Shown: positions 46,691-58,020 of the stretch, in pieces
How positions within the stretch are numbered: position 1 is the stretch's first letter
Layout of the letters: the number at the start of each line of letters is the position of its first letter
Assembly: GCA_012845835.1 (NCBI GenBank)
Contig: JABAKD010000013.1
Coordinates: 5,578,628 to 5,642,627, forward strand
Origin: Undaria pinnatifida
Taxonomy: Eukaryota; Sar; Phaeophyceae; Laminariales; Alariaceae
Direction: 5' to 3'
DNA: 64,000 nucleotides
Translations under genes and position numbers: made by a program
Notes under the pieces: generated by a model
What the model was told of the DNA's origin: nothing
Seen by the model: the letters and a program-made list of their open reading frames with translations, nothing else
Databases searched by the model: none

Positions 46691-47180
46691 TTGCGCTGAT
46701 AACTGCTTGGTAGCTGCTACTCTGGGTCCCTGTTGTTTTTGGAGATATCAACTGCAGTGATCAAAACAAACTTATCTAACCCTAACCCGATTCTCCTTGG
46801 ATGGCCGGCCGCGTAAAAACTGAAATTATATGAATTTTAAGGCAGAAGTCGGCCACATCGAAAGGCGTCGATGTTGCTACGAGGCGTCGTGAAAATTAGA
46901 AATTGCCGGTGGCATCACAGCTGTGGCATCGCGCCTGTGAAGGCGACCTATCTCTGATGCACCACACTAGCCATGATACTCTCATCATACCTAACTATCG
47001 CATTAGGTACACGGTCATTCACCACAAAAGTGGATCTGCAAGCGCCGCAGGAAAACAATTAGAAGGTCAGGGTGCGCAAGCGCTTGCGCTGACTGTGGGG
47101 ATCAACAGTTAGACTATACTGTATCCACAGCAACAGCGAGAAACGATCAAGTTAAATATAATTAGTACGACGGGGTTGAC
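46691..47180. other. Unrecognised stretch with a telomere-like scrap
   Basis: AACCCTAACCC near 46778-46790 matches just under two telomere-type units. Otherwise nothing was recognised. Confidence 0.4.
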
Positions 47181-47189
47181 TCCTCCGTG

Positions 47190-47680
47190 AGGTGCCGAGG
47201 CGTGCCATGGCGCACTGCCATGGGTTCACAGTTCAATGCGAAGTCAGTGACATGCAGCGTCATGGGAGCCATGACATGTCTTGGGCACCCATAGCTTTTC
47301 ATGGACATTGTCATTGATGAGCTTTCATGCGCATGTACGGCAATGCCATGGCAGTGCCATCGGTTTTCACGGAATTGCCAAGACTGTCCATGACACCAAC
47401 TCAAGATATATCGCCATCAAGTACCCCTTGGCAATTCCGCGGCGCTCCTAACCTTTTTCCTGATCCTAAGCCCACTTCAAAACGTCCTTGTCGCGTGGCA
47501 TGGATTTTGCCGTGGTACGTGGCATGGGCACTACCGGCACGGCCATGAGTCTTCCTGGCAGTGCCATGGTAGGCGGCAACGCCATTGGAGTCCCATGACA
47601 TCGCCATGGCATTGCCATGGCAGGTATCAACCCCATAGGAGGTGCCATGACACTGCCGTGGTACAATGCCTTGGACATGT
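47190..47680. repeat. TGCCATGGCA palindrome array, part 1
   Basis: At least five CCATGG sites, mostly within GCCATGGCA or GCCATGGG contexts, and many GCCATG/CATGGC half-sites occur in about 490 bases, on both strands. The word TGGCANTGCCATGG recurs. Style and core resemble the 42-45 kb array, but the flanks are TGC/GCA rather than CACGT/GTA. Confidence 0.8.
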
Positions 47681-49480
47681 CAAAATACTATGTATCGTTG
47701 AAACGATCACATATGCTGCCAGTTGTACACCAATGCTGTGGAAGCCTGCAGCGGTCACGTACCCGCAAAGCTTCGGGATCGCGATAAGGCACAGCACCAA
47801 AGCCGGCATACTCCGGTCGGACAAAGGCAAGAACGAGCAACTTTCGGTTGATACCGCATCTACATTTCGTCAATCGTTGGGAGAACGAGGCGCAGCTCTC
47901 ACCTCTTCGAGTACTGGAAATCTCCCTCGGCTGCTGCAAGCCATCCAATTTATGGGTTAAATAAACAACGATGAGCAATCGAATGCGATAGTTCTTACTG
48001 GCAGCCCGGTACCATTATCGGGTGTACTCGATAAAGGTTCCAGCAGAACACGTTGCCACGCACGCGTTCGCAAATAGAAACTCACCTTTCTTAAAGCGTT
48101 GACGAGTGGAAGTGGAACGGCCTCGGGAGCTTGAAGGGGGGCATCTCGTCACAAATGGCACCTGACTACGACCGAAGAAAAAAGACGAAACGCTCTTTGG
48201 AGCGCTTTTTGATTCGGCCAAGGAGAACGAAATCGGCGTCGATAATTATCCACGAAAGGTCAGCACAGCGACATTCCCACGATAACCTGCACCAGGCCTG
48301 GCCCCAACGATGTCATCATGTCAATCTGCACCAGGTAGATCGTCAAGGGGCTTTGCAAGAGTAAACGCATCAATGATGGCGGGGGACGATACGACAGTTG
48401 AGGAACGATGAACGATGCAATAGTTGAAGTCCGGATCAACCAATGTCTCGGGAGTTTAACGAATATTTGTTTGCTTTGTGTTAGGGGACACGCAAAAAAT
48501 TGAATTTAATTTCCCCCCCTCCCTGTAGCAGCATCAATGGGATGAAGGATTAGAATACACCCGCCTGGTGTAATAATAGCAAAGTCCTCAAGGCTCAACG
48601 TGGCTACATCATCATTCTGGGCTAGAAATGCTAACAAGGGTCAGCAGTCTACCAGGCAAGCAATAAGCCTCAGTGCAAGAGCTGGTCTTGTGTGCTGTCC
48701 TTCGAAGGTTTCATGTTCCACGTGCCGGTGGAAAGTTGGAAAACCTAAACCTACACGTACGTACCATAAGCTGATGATACGATTGTTCAGTGCTTGTTCC
48801 AACTGACGATTGAAAGTCCTGATTGGTATAAATCGGATGTAGTCAGAAACTCCAGTAGTAGCAGCATGGTCAGCCTATTAATGCCGTCGGTCTGGCATGT
48901 CCGGCAGGATACTACATTTCTTCAGGCTGCCTTTGAATACCGTTGGTTTGGAATTTTTCGGCAGGATGTTCCGTTTCTTCGACATCCCAACTTGTTGCAC
49001 GTAAAACTGCACTCTCTTTTTTGCATTTTCTACGATATACCTCGCAACGGCTATACCAATCGCTGGCCTGAACCACAGGTATGTTTTACGATATTGCTTA
49101 AGTGCAACAGATATCCCCGGGGGTCGTCCGAATAGCTTACATAATAACGTGTTGTTGCTGGTGTTGCCAAATTTCTCCAGCGGCGTCTGAGCGGGAAAAC
49201 CAGGGGGTTTTTGTGACTATTGCCACAGCATCCTAGGTGAAGAGGTAGCATAATTTCGGTCCACGCTGGGTTACACCACACGCGTGGTTCAGAATGTCCT
49301 AACCATGAAAGTTATGTACCCTCTTTCTGTCATTTCTCACTGTTCGCCGTGCCCGACGTTTTGCCAGATCATGTACGCCATTTTTCCACAACGCAATTCT
49401 CCCAAGCATTTCGAGCTATTCCCTGGTGTATTTTAGTCATACACACTACGCACCCCATATCATGGACATGGTATCGACAT
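47681..49480. other. Unrecognised stretch
   Basis: Short overlapping open frames only; no recognisable domain, RNA or repeat. Confidence 0.4.
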
Positions 49481-50345
49481 GCACCATCATCGCCGGACTT
49501 CGAGGGGCGTACAACAATGATTATTATGTCGCCCCATGGCCGTCCCCAGGTCGAGCTGCATTTTCTATTAATGGCACTGCCATGTCGTGGGCTCCGATGA
49601 TAGTTCTACATACGGGCGTGTCGTGGCACCCCCATGGCGGTGCCATGGCAATCAAGACATTGCATTGGCGTTCATGACATTTCATAGGAGTTCATGGGCT
49701 GGCACAAGCAGGCATGGACTTTCATTACAATGCAGTGCCATGGTTTCTATTTTGCATGGGCGTTTATGGCGCTTCCATTGGTTTGAATGAACCTGACTGC
49801 CATGGCATGTCATGAGAATAACGTACTGCTGTAGCAATGCTCCAGGGAGGGCAGGACATGGCCATGAGAAGCTCCATAGGAATGCTCTCGGGATTCCATG
49901 ATAGCCCCCCCCAAACCAGTGATTTTCTTTAACGAACGTTGCATGGCTGCTCGACATGAGGAATTATATCACGAATAAAATGTCTCCATATATTTCTTTG
50001 GTTGCAAAGGACTATCGAATGATGACTTTGAGGTGGCAGGGAGCACCGTATTTCAAAAGATACGGCCTGAAGCTGGTTTCAAAACCGGCGATTTCGTTAA
50101 AGAAACGTTTGGGGGGCTACCGTAGAACGAATCTCCCGAGGACTACAATTGCCGTGCGATAGTCCCACTCCTAACCCCGACCATAACCCTAACCCTCATG
50201 CTATGCCCACGACAGTGCATGCCTGTGGTGAGCCATGGTGGTGCCATGGCGCTTACCGTGACACGGTCCATGGCATTGCTTGATGGCAATTTAATTGCAG
50301 CACGAGGGCGGGCGGGATGGCCATGGCAGTGATCGTGGTACGGCC
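49481..50345. repeat. TGCCATGGCA palindrome array, part 2, split by a MITE
   Basis: CCATGG-centred words resume (near 49534, 49630, 49641, 49738, 49799) and continue after the inserted MITE (near 50234, 50246, 50268, 50320). GGTGCCATGGCA appears on both sides of the insertion, so the MITE probably inserted into an existing array. An ACCATAACCCTAACCCTC telomere-like scrap lies at about 50179-50197. Confidence 0.8.
49887..50141 (+). mobile_element. MITE family M, copy 1
   Basis: About 250 bases with terminal inverted repeats: the left end has CTCGGGA then GATAGCCCCCCCC and TTTCTTTAACGAA; the right end is its inverse, with TTCGTTAAAGAAAC, GGGGGGCTACCG and TCCCGAG. Interior blocks (CATGGCTGCTCGAC, GCTGGTTTCAAAACCGGCGA) are shared with copies at 55.7 and 59.7 kb. 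No coding frame. Confidence 0.85.
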
Positions 50346-53005
50346 ACGGCAATTCCATAAAAACGTCAGTAGCTTATATGGTTGGGATCTTCTTTTCGGG
50401 TTGCCTGAGAGTGAACAAAAGAGCCGATCCGTTTACAACTGCAGTCATTGTCTGACTCTAACACAAGTAGGCTGCCGTGAAGTTCTTAATTCTAGACAGC
50501 AGCTCTCCTCCATTGGTACAGCGCACTGACTCAGTTTTACCAGACAAGCCACCTCCACCATTGTGTGAGTACGAGGGGTACTCCCCAGCGCGAAAGTGTC
50601 ATATCCACCAAAAAGGAAAATACTTCTTCGCCACTGCTTACGCTCTTTCTCCAAGCGATTCTGGTGGCACACTAATTCCAACGAGCGAATCATGCACGAT
50701 CACACGTAATATAGAAGTGAACATAGAAACCCCAAGCAGTGTGTAGCCTCCCCCGTGCCTCCGCCACCAAGGGCACAGACAGCAGTGACTCGAAATTCAA
50801 TGAGCCGTTTGTCTTCTGTTGTCAGCCGACCCTCATTTTGACTCCTTCCGACCTCTACATGCTACGTACCTCGACAAGGTGTACATCATCTAAGTTGCTG
50901 ATCTGTTCTGCTGCCGCACCAACACCAAATCCAACCGGGATCCAGCACCGATGGCGGCGTCAAGCGCGTTGTTTACATCGCGACATCGGAGGGCATTATT
51001 ATCCGGCTCATGACCGGTCAACTGGCCTGCTGCATCCTCACCACCAGTCGTCGACAGTTTCCCTACCCCTCTGTCGCCAAGTCCCATGCTGCTACCGCTT
51101 AGCGCTCTGAACGCCGATTCCATGCTGGATGCCCTTCGCCAGGCCCTTACTCTCATTCTAGCATGGATGATAGTCTACAACTCCAACACTACCATCCGTC
51201 AAGACGTCCAAGAAAGGTGCCGACGTCGGTGCTTAAGTAATCTTTTCTCGTACCTGAGTTGATAAGGATCTCAACATGGGCTCCATGTCGTCCGTCGTCA
51301 CTCGCTGATTGGCAACGTCCGCAAGCGCTCTTCTTCTACCTTGGACCTGGGAGCCGTACCACGCTAGGGGTTGCACGTATGATCTCAAGCATTTGTCAAT
51401 GATAAAAACAACAGTTATTAAATGACGCGGACATGATACTGTTCCGACTAGGCTCGACGCAGAATCCGCGGGATTTGCGCATCGGGCTTATGGTGGCTTG
51501 CAATGTGTGTTGATATATGTCGTCGCGGGTTGCGTATTGAACTCCTCGGATTGAGAAAACGAAAGGGCGCCGCCCTTTTCTTACCATGCGCCCTACGTTT
51601 CGACATGCGTGTCTGAGAACGGATCTTACCTCCCATTTTTTGTTGTTAGATGTAAGCAGTAAAGAACGTGCGACGAGAGGAATGGCATGGCCAAGTATCA
51701 ACCGGATGGTGTCAATACCTACACCTTCATGGGTACATTTGGCACAACTCCATCCCCCCCCGCCAAGTCACCATCAACGCATATCCCGGCAATAACAAAA
51801 TACAGATTGACATCGTAGAGGTCCAAAACGTTTAGACGTGATGGATGGAATAGTTTAATGGCGGCGGGCTGAACAGTGTATTTCTGCGTGTTCGCTATGG
51901 AGTTGGTGGTGGCTATGATCAAAGACAGGGCACCATTGACGTAGGGTTACTAGTGACAACACCCATTGTGGCTAGGACGAAGGACGGTGGTCGGCAAAGA
52001 TGCATTGTGTACGCTCAAGTGATGAATGCGAGAATCCAAACCCCAAGGTGAGGTGCACAGTGCGTGTCATTTGAAGTAGACCTTGTGCGCGCAGAGCAAA
52101 AACCAACCCACGACGGGGGCCTCCTTTCCAAGCTGTTTTCTGACACAATTCCCGTTGAAGTCCTAGTGGGGATCAACCTATTTTCTTTCTTATGGGTATG
52201 ATTGCTCGTGCCGGCAAGAGGAGAGGCAGGTTTGCCGACAGTGACAAACGTCGTAGCTATAAACTGATAATGCCATATTGAGGGACAAATCGGTACTGCT
52301 GGCTCTAGCTAAATGAAAGGCACTTATATTCCTCACGCGGATTTCGCGCGCCGACTATGACAGCTTTTTCAGAGTGCGAGCAGCGGTAGGACGCGATACC
52401 CACTGGACTTCACTCGGAGGCTCCAGGCGGGAGAACAATTTGTTTCCGATACTACGGCCCTCTTCTCACCCAGTAATGGTATGAGTCGGACCATAACCTC
52501 GATGTCGGCTGTGTCCGCATACATGAGTCGTTTTGGCTTGACCGAGGGACGCAAAAAAAACTAGAACAAACTGGTTAATGGCTCAAGCCTCGGCCTCACG
52601 CGATTGGTTACGACCAGAGAGTCAGAAAAATCAGCAAAGACGGAGTCCACGGTCATGTTCAGGCAAAATGTGAGCGTAGTTTGTCCGCTGCGCTTCATTC
52701 CGTGCCTGGGCCTTCCCTTCTCAGCGTTGTTTGTCCTATGATATAATACAAGAAACATGTCTATATGTATGCCTGTATGCCTGTTAATCTGTCATCCTCA
52801 TGGTCTTGCCACTCACAGCGGTTTTGCTCTCTCTTGCCGTATAGGGAGGAAGGGTAGGGTAAAATGGTTTCAACAATCGGCAGAACACCGGGTCTCGTGT
52901 GGCGGCGAGTCGTGGCCGTGGCATGTTGAGTATTCAGGACAATCTCAAGGCCATGCTGATAGCCATCAAGCCAGCCTTGCTGCTGAAGTACAATTTTGAA
53001 TTGTG
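50346..53005. other. Unrecognised stretch
   Basis: Overlapping open frames of up to about 120 codons occur (50739-51110 plus, 51396-51701 minus). No domain, splice pattern or repeat was recognised. Confidence 0.4.
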
Positions 53006-53009
53006 ATTC

Positions 53010-54520
53010 AGACCGCTAAATGGTCTATCACACCCCTGCCAGACGGCACTGACACCTTTCTAGATAAGGCTGGGGCTGAACAAGAACATTCCATCCATAT
53101 AGAGCCGTCGAGGGTTCTCCGGAGGAAGGGAAAATTGGATGCCATCCCCAGTTCAGGAATCCCTGCAAATCTCTACAACTCCGATAACCAGGGGACGAAA
53201 ATAGTTTTCCCGAAACCGACACCGTCCTACACGGTTTAGACACCCCATCCTCAGCGGCTGGTCGCGGATAAACCGTGTCTCGTGGAGCCAGTGGCGCCTG
53301 GATAGGATAGAATACCACTCCCAAATCAGAAAACCTCCGAGCGTTTACATCTCCAAGCCCCCGGGGACGAAAGCAATGTGATCCTCTAGGTCGATACCAC
53401 ACCGCACGGTGTGGAACCCTCAGCCCCCATGGACTGTTCCTTGATGGGCTGGGGGTCATAGACCCAGGGCGCCGAGAGAGCTGCCCCTTGGATAAAACGT
53501 CGAGGTCCCGCCGTACCCGGAGACGATAAGTTCTCATCTCCGGATATTAAATATTTCCATACAACTACAGCTCGAACAGCCCGGAGACGAAAGCAGTAAT
53601 ACACTGGGTCGATATAGCCTCGGACGGTGTGAAAAACTCCCCCATCCACCTATTGCTGATTTTGGATGGGGCCGGTCGTGGCTCATAGAGCCAGAGCGCG
53701 ACCAGAGTTGCCCCCCGGGACAAGGCCGAAGTCTCGGCGCACCTGAGGATGACAATGTCTCCTCTCCGAACCAGAAATACTCCTATACATCTACACCTTC
53801 AAAACCCCGGGGACGGAAACGATTATCATCTGGGTCCATACCGCACAGCACGGTGTGGAAATCCCACGCCCATCCACAACTTGTTGATCGTCTGCGACTC
53901 ATAGAGCCAGAACGCGACCGGAGTTGCCCGTCAGGACAACGTCGAGGTCCCGCAGCACCCGAGGAGGATGAGGTCCCATCTCTGGATCAGAAATATATTC
54001 ATACATCTAGAGCTCGAACAACTCCGGGACGAAAAGCGTGATCCCACGGATCGATACCGCACCGCACGGTGTGGAAACATCACCCACATCGACTAATCGC
54101 CGATTGGCTGGTGATCCAAGCCAACGCGCGGGAAGAGTTGCCCCATGGGTGGACGTCGAGATCTCGCCGCAACCGGGGACGCAACTTATCATCCCCGGAT
54201 CAGACAGAGTTCCATACATACATATATTCCAACGACGCGGAAACACGAACAGCGATTAATCAGGTCAATACCTCCCGACACGTACGGAGTGGAAATCCTA
54301 CCCCCGTTGGCTGGTTACCCGTTGGCCTGCGCTCATAGATTCAGGGCGCGGCGAGGGTTGCCTCTCCGAACAATATCGAGGTCCTTCCGCACCTGCAAAA
54401 CGTTTAGCCCATTCCCGTATTTTAACCCCTCCAATTTACAGCTTCAAAACCCGAGGACGAACACGGTGATCCCCCGGGGCGATACCGCACCGCATGTTGT
54501 GGACACCAGCGAACAACCGC
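53010..54520 (+). repeat. Satellite-like tandem repeat, period about 216 bases
   Basis: About seven diverged units. The marker CGATACCGCACCGCACGGTG, in variants, lies near 53392, 53609, 53833, 54047, 54263 and 54479 (spacings 217, 224, 214, 216, 216), with an earlier shorter unit near 53212. Units share ATAGAGCCAG.GCG, GAGTTGCCCC, CGAGGTCCCGC and CCGGGGACGAAA. The last block recurs near 53193, 53361, 53583, 53811, 54026 and 54454. Open frames on both strands follow from the repeat and are not genes. Confidence 0.9.
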
Positions 54521-55195
54521 AAGACAACGACGTCAAACCCTATGTAATCAACATCGAACGGAGTAATACACATGGCATGCCATACATAGATTGTCTCCCG
54601 CGGTTTTGGAAATTAATGGACTCCTTATACTACGCCATCTACATATATATTTCAAATGTCTACGTATCGTGTGCTTCGATTCTTTGATGGCGAAAAAACA
54701 ATTAGGACCACAGTCCAGACGAGGAAAAGTTGTCTGGAGAAAAAAAATTAAAAAAAAACGAAAGAAGAACTGAAGAACAGTCGAGACTCATTGGTCAAAT
54801 AGCAAAAGCTAGCTATGGAGATACCGATTACCCCGTTCTGCTTTTCCGTTTTTCTTCTGGCGAATGCATGTCAATTTTATGGCATTGGGGGTGAAATATC
54901 GAAGGGACAATACCGCGCGAAGAGGAACGTACGGTGACCATCGGTTAGCCATCGCACGGTGGTTGGGGTAGTGCGTGAGGATGGCACGTCGCTTGTCCGC
55001 CGTCGAACCCAGCATATATAGGTGGGGTACGACCAAGGGGTGGCTATGCAAGAAACCAGAGGGTTAGGACGTGGTTGTGGCAATGTAGGTTTCGAGTGCC
55101 ACTCACTAACCTAACGGCTGTGTCGACACACAGCAATGACCAAACCATAAAGTCCGAAACACTCAGGAAGAATCGGGTTGGAGCACGAGCACCAC
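54521..55195. other. Unrecognised stretch
   Basis: An A-rich part near 54690-54780 and otherwise unremarkable sequence. No gene was recognised. Confidence 0.4.
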
Positions 55196-55199
55196 CTAC

Positions 55200-55640
55200 G
55201 CTCATGGATGCTTTCACGGAAACTTCCATGGAACATATGAAATCTTCCATGGAATCAAAGTCCTGGAAGTAGATTCCACGAAAGCTTCGACGGAAGCTTC
55301 CATGGAAGTAGTGGAAGATGCCATGGAAGTCACGTCCACGGAAGCTTGTACGATAGCTTCCACTTCCACGGAAGCTGTTACGGAAGCGCTTCCACGGAAG
55401 CTTCCACGGGTTCGAAAGCTTCCACGAAAGCACTTCCACGGATTTTTATTTTATTTTCATGGAGGGAAGTGGCAGCTTCCACAGAAGGTCGGAAGCAGCT
55501 TCCACGAAAGCTTCCACGAAAGCTTTCGAAGTAGCTTCCACGAAAAGTTGGAAGCTACGTCTACTGATCTTTACGTTTTACTTCCTTAGAAGCTTCCCCA
55601 GCTTCCACGGAATCTCAGCGGCTTCCACGACAGCTCCCAC
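55200..55640. repeat. GGAAGCTTCC palindrome array, part 1
   Basis: A degenerate unit of about 12 bases (AAGCTTCCACGG and its complement) repeats across 440 bases; GGAAGCTTCC is a perfect palindrome and is linked by CACG or CATG. About ten AAGCTT sites are present. Translations give FHGSFHES-type repeats in several frames and are artefacts. Confidence 0.9.
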
Positions 55641-55671
55641 GGATATATTTGTATTGTACACTGCTGTGCCT

Positions 55672-55921
55672 GACTAATTATACGATAGACCCCCTCCAAA
55701 CCAGCAATTTTCTTTATCGAACGTTTCATGGCTGCTCGACGCGAGGAAGGGTGCTATTAATAAAAAAATCTCCACAAGTTTGGTTTTTTACAAAGGACTA
55801 TCAAACAATGACGTCGGGATGGCAAGGGACACCGTATATTAATGAGGTACGGCCGGGAGCTGGTTTCAAAACCGGCGATTTCGTTAATAACAAGGTGGGG
55901 GGGCTATCGTAGAACGAGTCG
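55672..55921 (+). mobile_element. MITE family M, copy 2
   Basis: Shares TACGATAG plus a C run at the left end and GGGGGGGCTATCGTAGAACG at the right end, with interior GGCTGCTCGACGCGAGGA and GCTGGTTTCAAAACCGGCGA. It lies between the two GGAAGCTTCC array segments, so it probably split one array. Confidence 0.85.
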
Positions 55922-56021
55922 CCTCCAGTAGAGCTTACCACTTTTTCGACAACATGGTTGACGCACACTGTACCTGAGACGAAGGAGGTTTCACCGTACA
56001 TTGGTTATTGCGTTTCATTGG

Positions 56022-56042
56022 GCTAGGGTTAGGGCTAGGGTC
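56022..56042 (+). repeat. Interstitial telomere-like scrap
   Basis: GGGCTAGGGTTAGGGCTAGG contains about three TTAGGG/CTAGGG units. It is too short to be a telomere and is probably a relic or chance. Confidence 0.5.
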
Positions 56043-56069
56043 CATGAAATTTTAAGAGTTTGTCAACCA

Positions 56070-56560
56070 CAAGCTTTCACAGAAGCTTTCGTGGCAGTGA
56101 TTTTCTTTCGCGGAAGCTATCGCGGAAGTTTCCATAGGATTTTTTTTCAAGGCTTCCATGGAAGAAATTTTTATTCGTTGTTTGTAATTTAATTTTTTAT
56201 TCACGAAAGCTTCCGTTGAAGCAAAATTTCTTCCACGAAAGCTCTCGTGAAAGCTTCCGTGAAAGCTTCCGTGAAAACTTCCGTGAAAGCTTCCGCGGAA
56301 GCAGATTTTCTTCCACGAAAGCTTCCGAGGAAGTTTCTGTGGACGTAATTTCCGTGGAAGCTTTAACGGAAGCTTCGGTGGAAGTAACCTCCGTGGAAGC
56401 TTCCATGTAAGATTCCATTGCCTCCATGGAAGATTCCACGCTTCCATGGAAGCTTCCACAGCTTCTATTAAAGCTTCGAAGGAAGAGATGAAAGCTTCCG
56501 TGGAAGCCGTGGAAGCTACCATGGAAGCGATGGAAGCTTCTATGGAAGCTTTCGTAAACT
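56070..56560. repeat. GGAAGCTTCC palindrome array, part 2
   Basis: Same core as at 55.2-55.6 kb: GAAAGCTTCCGTG and GGAAGCTTCCATG words in both orientations, about fifteen AAGCTT sites in 490 bases. A short direct series (GTGAAAGCTTCC) occurs at about 56248-56290. Minus-strand frames reading SFHGSFHGS come from the repeat. Confidence 0.9.
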
Positions 56561-57370
56561 TCCACCTAAAATGCCGATAGTACCGGTGGCCCGGCACGCT
56601 GACCAAGAAGGTATGCGAGAGAGAAAATAGTCGACACAAAGCGTATTATTGTATCGTACCTAGTACGTATTTGCTGCCAGACAAATTCGCAGCAGAAGAT
56701 TATCGTTGAACAGAAGTAAGCAATAGCGATCGAGAGCTGGTGGAAAAGCGAAAAACGAGAAGTGACGATTGAAAAACGAAAACAACTGTGGACAGGTGTG
56801 GCAGCCATAATTGTGACCAGGAGCATTGCGAAGGTCGCCGAGCAGGAACGTCCGAGAAAGCCTACGTGGTGACGGCTACTGGTTCCGGTTAAGCGAGGCG
56901 CGCATCATCATTCCATGATAGGCATACCTCTCGGCATCACACAATCCTCCCCGCGCGTTAAAGTCGTTGCCCCCAGATAGCTCTTCATACATTATCCAGT
57001 TAGATGTGCGTTCTCCGTTTTGTTTGTAGTATAGTTAAGAGCATTCAATTTTTCCGTGGACCAGACGCGTAGCAGAAGTGACTGGTAGAACTGCCACGGT
57101 TTCTCGTGGCGGGCATATCCCGGGCTACGCGCTCAACTACCTTTGCGTTCATATTCAGCACTCGCACGCTAAGCCGTCAGATACGTGACCAGATTCGGTG
57201 TGCACGCTGCACGACCCGATCTCTGAGGTCGTCGTCTGTGTTGTTTGCCTTCAAAACCGATGGCCTGTTTCTTTTTGCCGCCGACTGTGCTGGAACTAAG
57301 TCGCACTCCCACCGCGCCTTTTGTTCGCCTGTTGTATGGACTTTGGCACGAACTCCCTTCGGGTTTCCCA
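56561..57370. other. Unrecognised stretch
   Basis: No gene, RNA or repeat was recognised. Confidence 0.4.
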
Positions 57371-57379
57371 TGAGAAATC

Positions 57380-58020
57380 GCCAGATGCCACGAAATGACC
57401 CTTCTCGCGGCATCTCATGCGGCCTTTCGCGGATTCCTGCGGGATATCACGGGGTCCCGGCGATGCCACGGGCCACGAGGGAACTCGTGAGAACTCGCGG
57501 GAATATCAAACCTGGGTAGTATTTCAGTGTCGTGAGAACTCCCGAAAGCTTGTTGCGTGACTTGGGATTCCGTGATGTTTTAAGAAAGGCCCACAGTCTT
57601 GACGACTTCAATGGAATGACGATTTTGATTAACATTACCCGCACGCCGTGGATTCTCAGGGGATCCCGACAGATTTGGTAGATCCCTATGGGAAGTCCCT
57701 TGGGAATTGCCGTAGCGTCCTGTGCGAGTTATCGTGGGGAGGTATTGTGGGGAGTCCGACGGAAATCCCCGTGGCAAGTCTCGTGGAGGGATTCTCGCGG
57801 ATTCCGCGGGATCCATGGGAGTCCGTGGGATCATGCAGTAAAAAGCGCGGGACCTCACCTGGCATCCTGCGGTATCCAGCGGGATCCTATCGCGTCCACC
57901 GAAAGCATTCGATGTCGTGGGATGCCGCCACAAGATCGGTAGGGACCCACGGTACACCCACGGGAACCAGCGGGATCGCATGGGAGCTACCACGGGATCC
58001 CGCACCAAAACCACATGCAA
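57380..58020. repeat. GGGATCCC palindrome array
   Basis: Degenerate words such as CGCGGGATCC, GGGGATCCCG, CACGGGATCCCG and GGGAATTGCC repeat in both orientations over about 640 bases. The organisation matches the CCATGG and AAGCTT arrays but the core differs. The minus-strand frame 57580-58344 crosses it and is not accepted as a gene. Confidence 0.8.
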
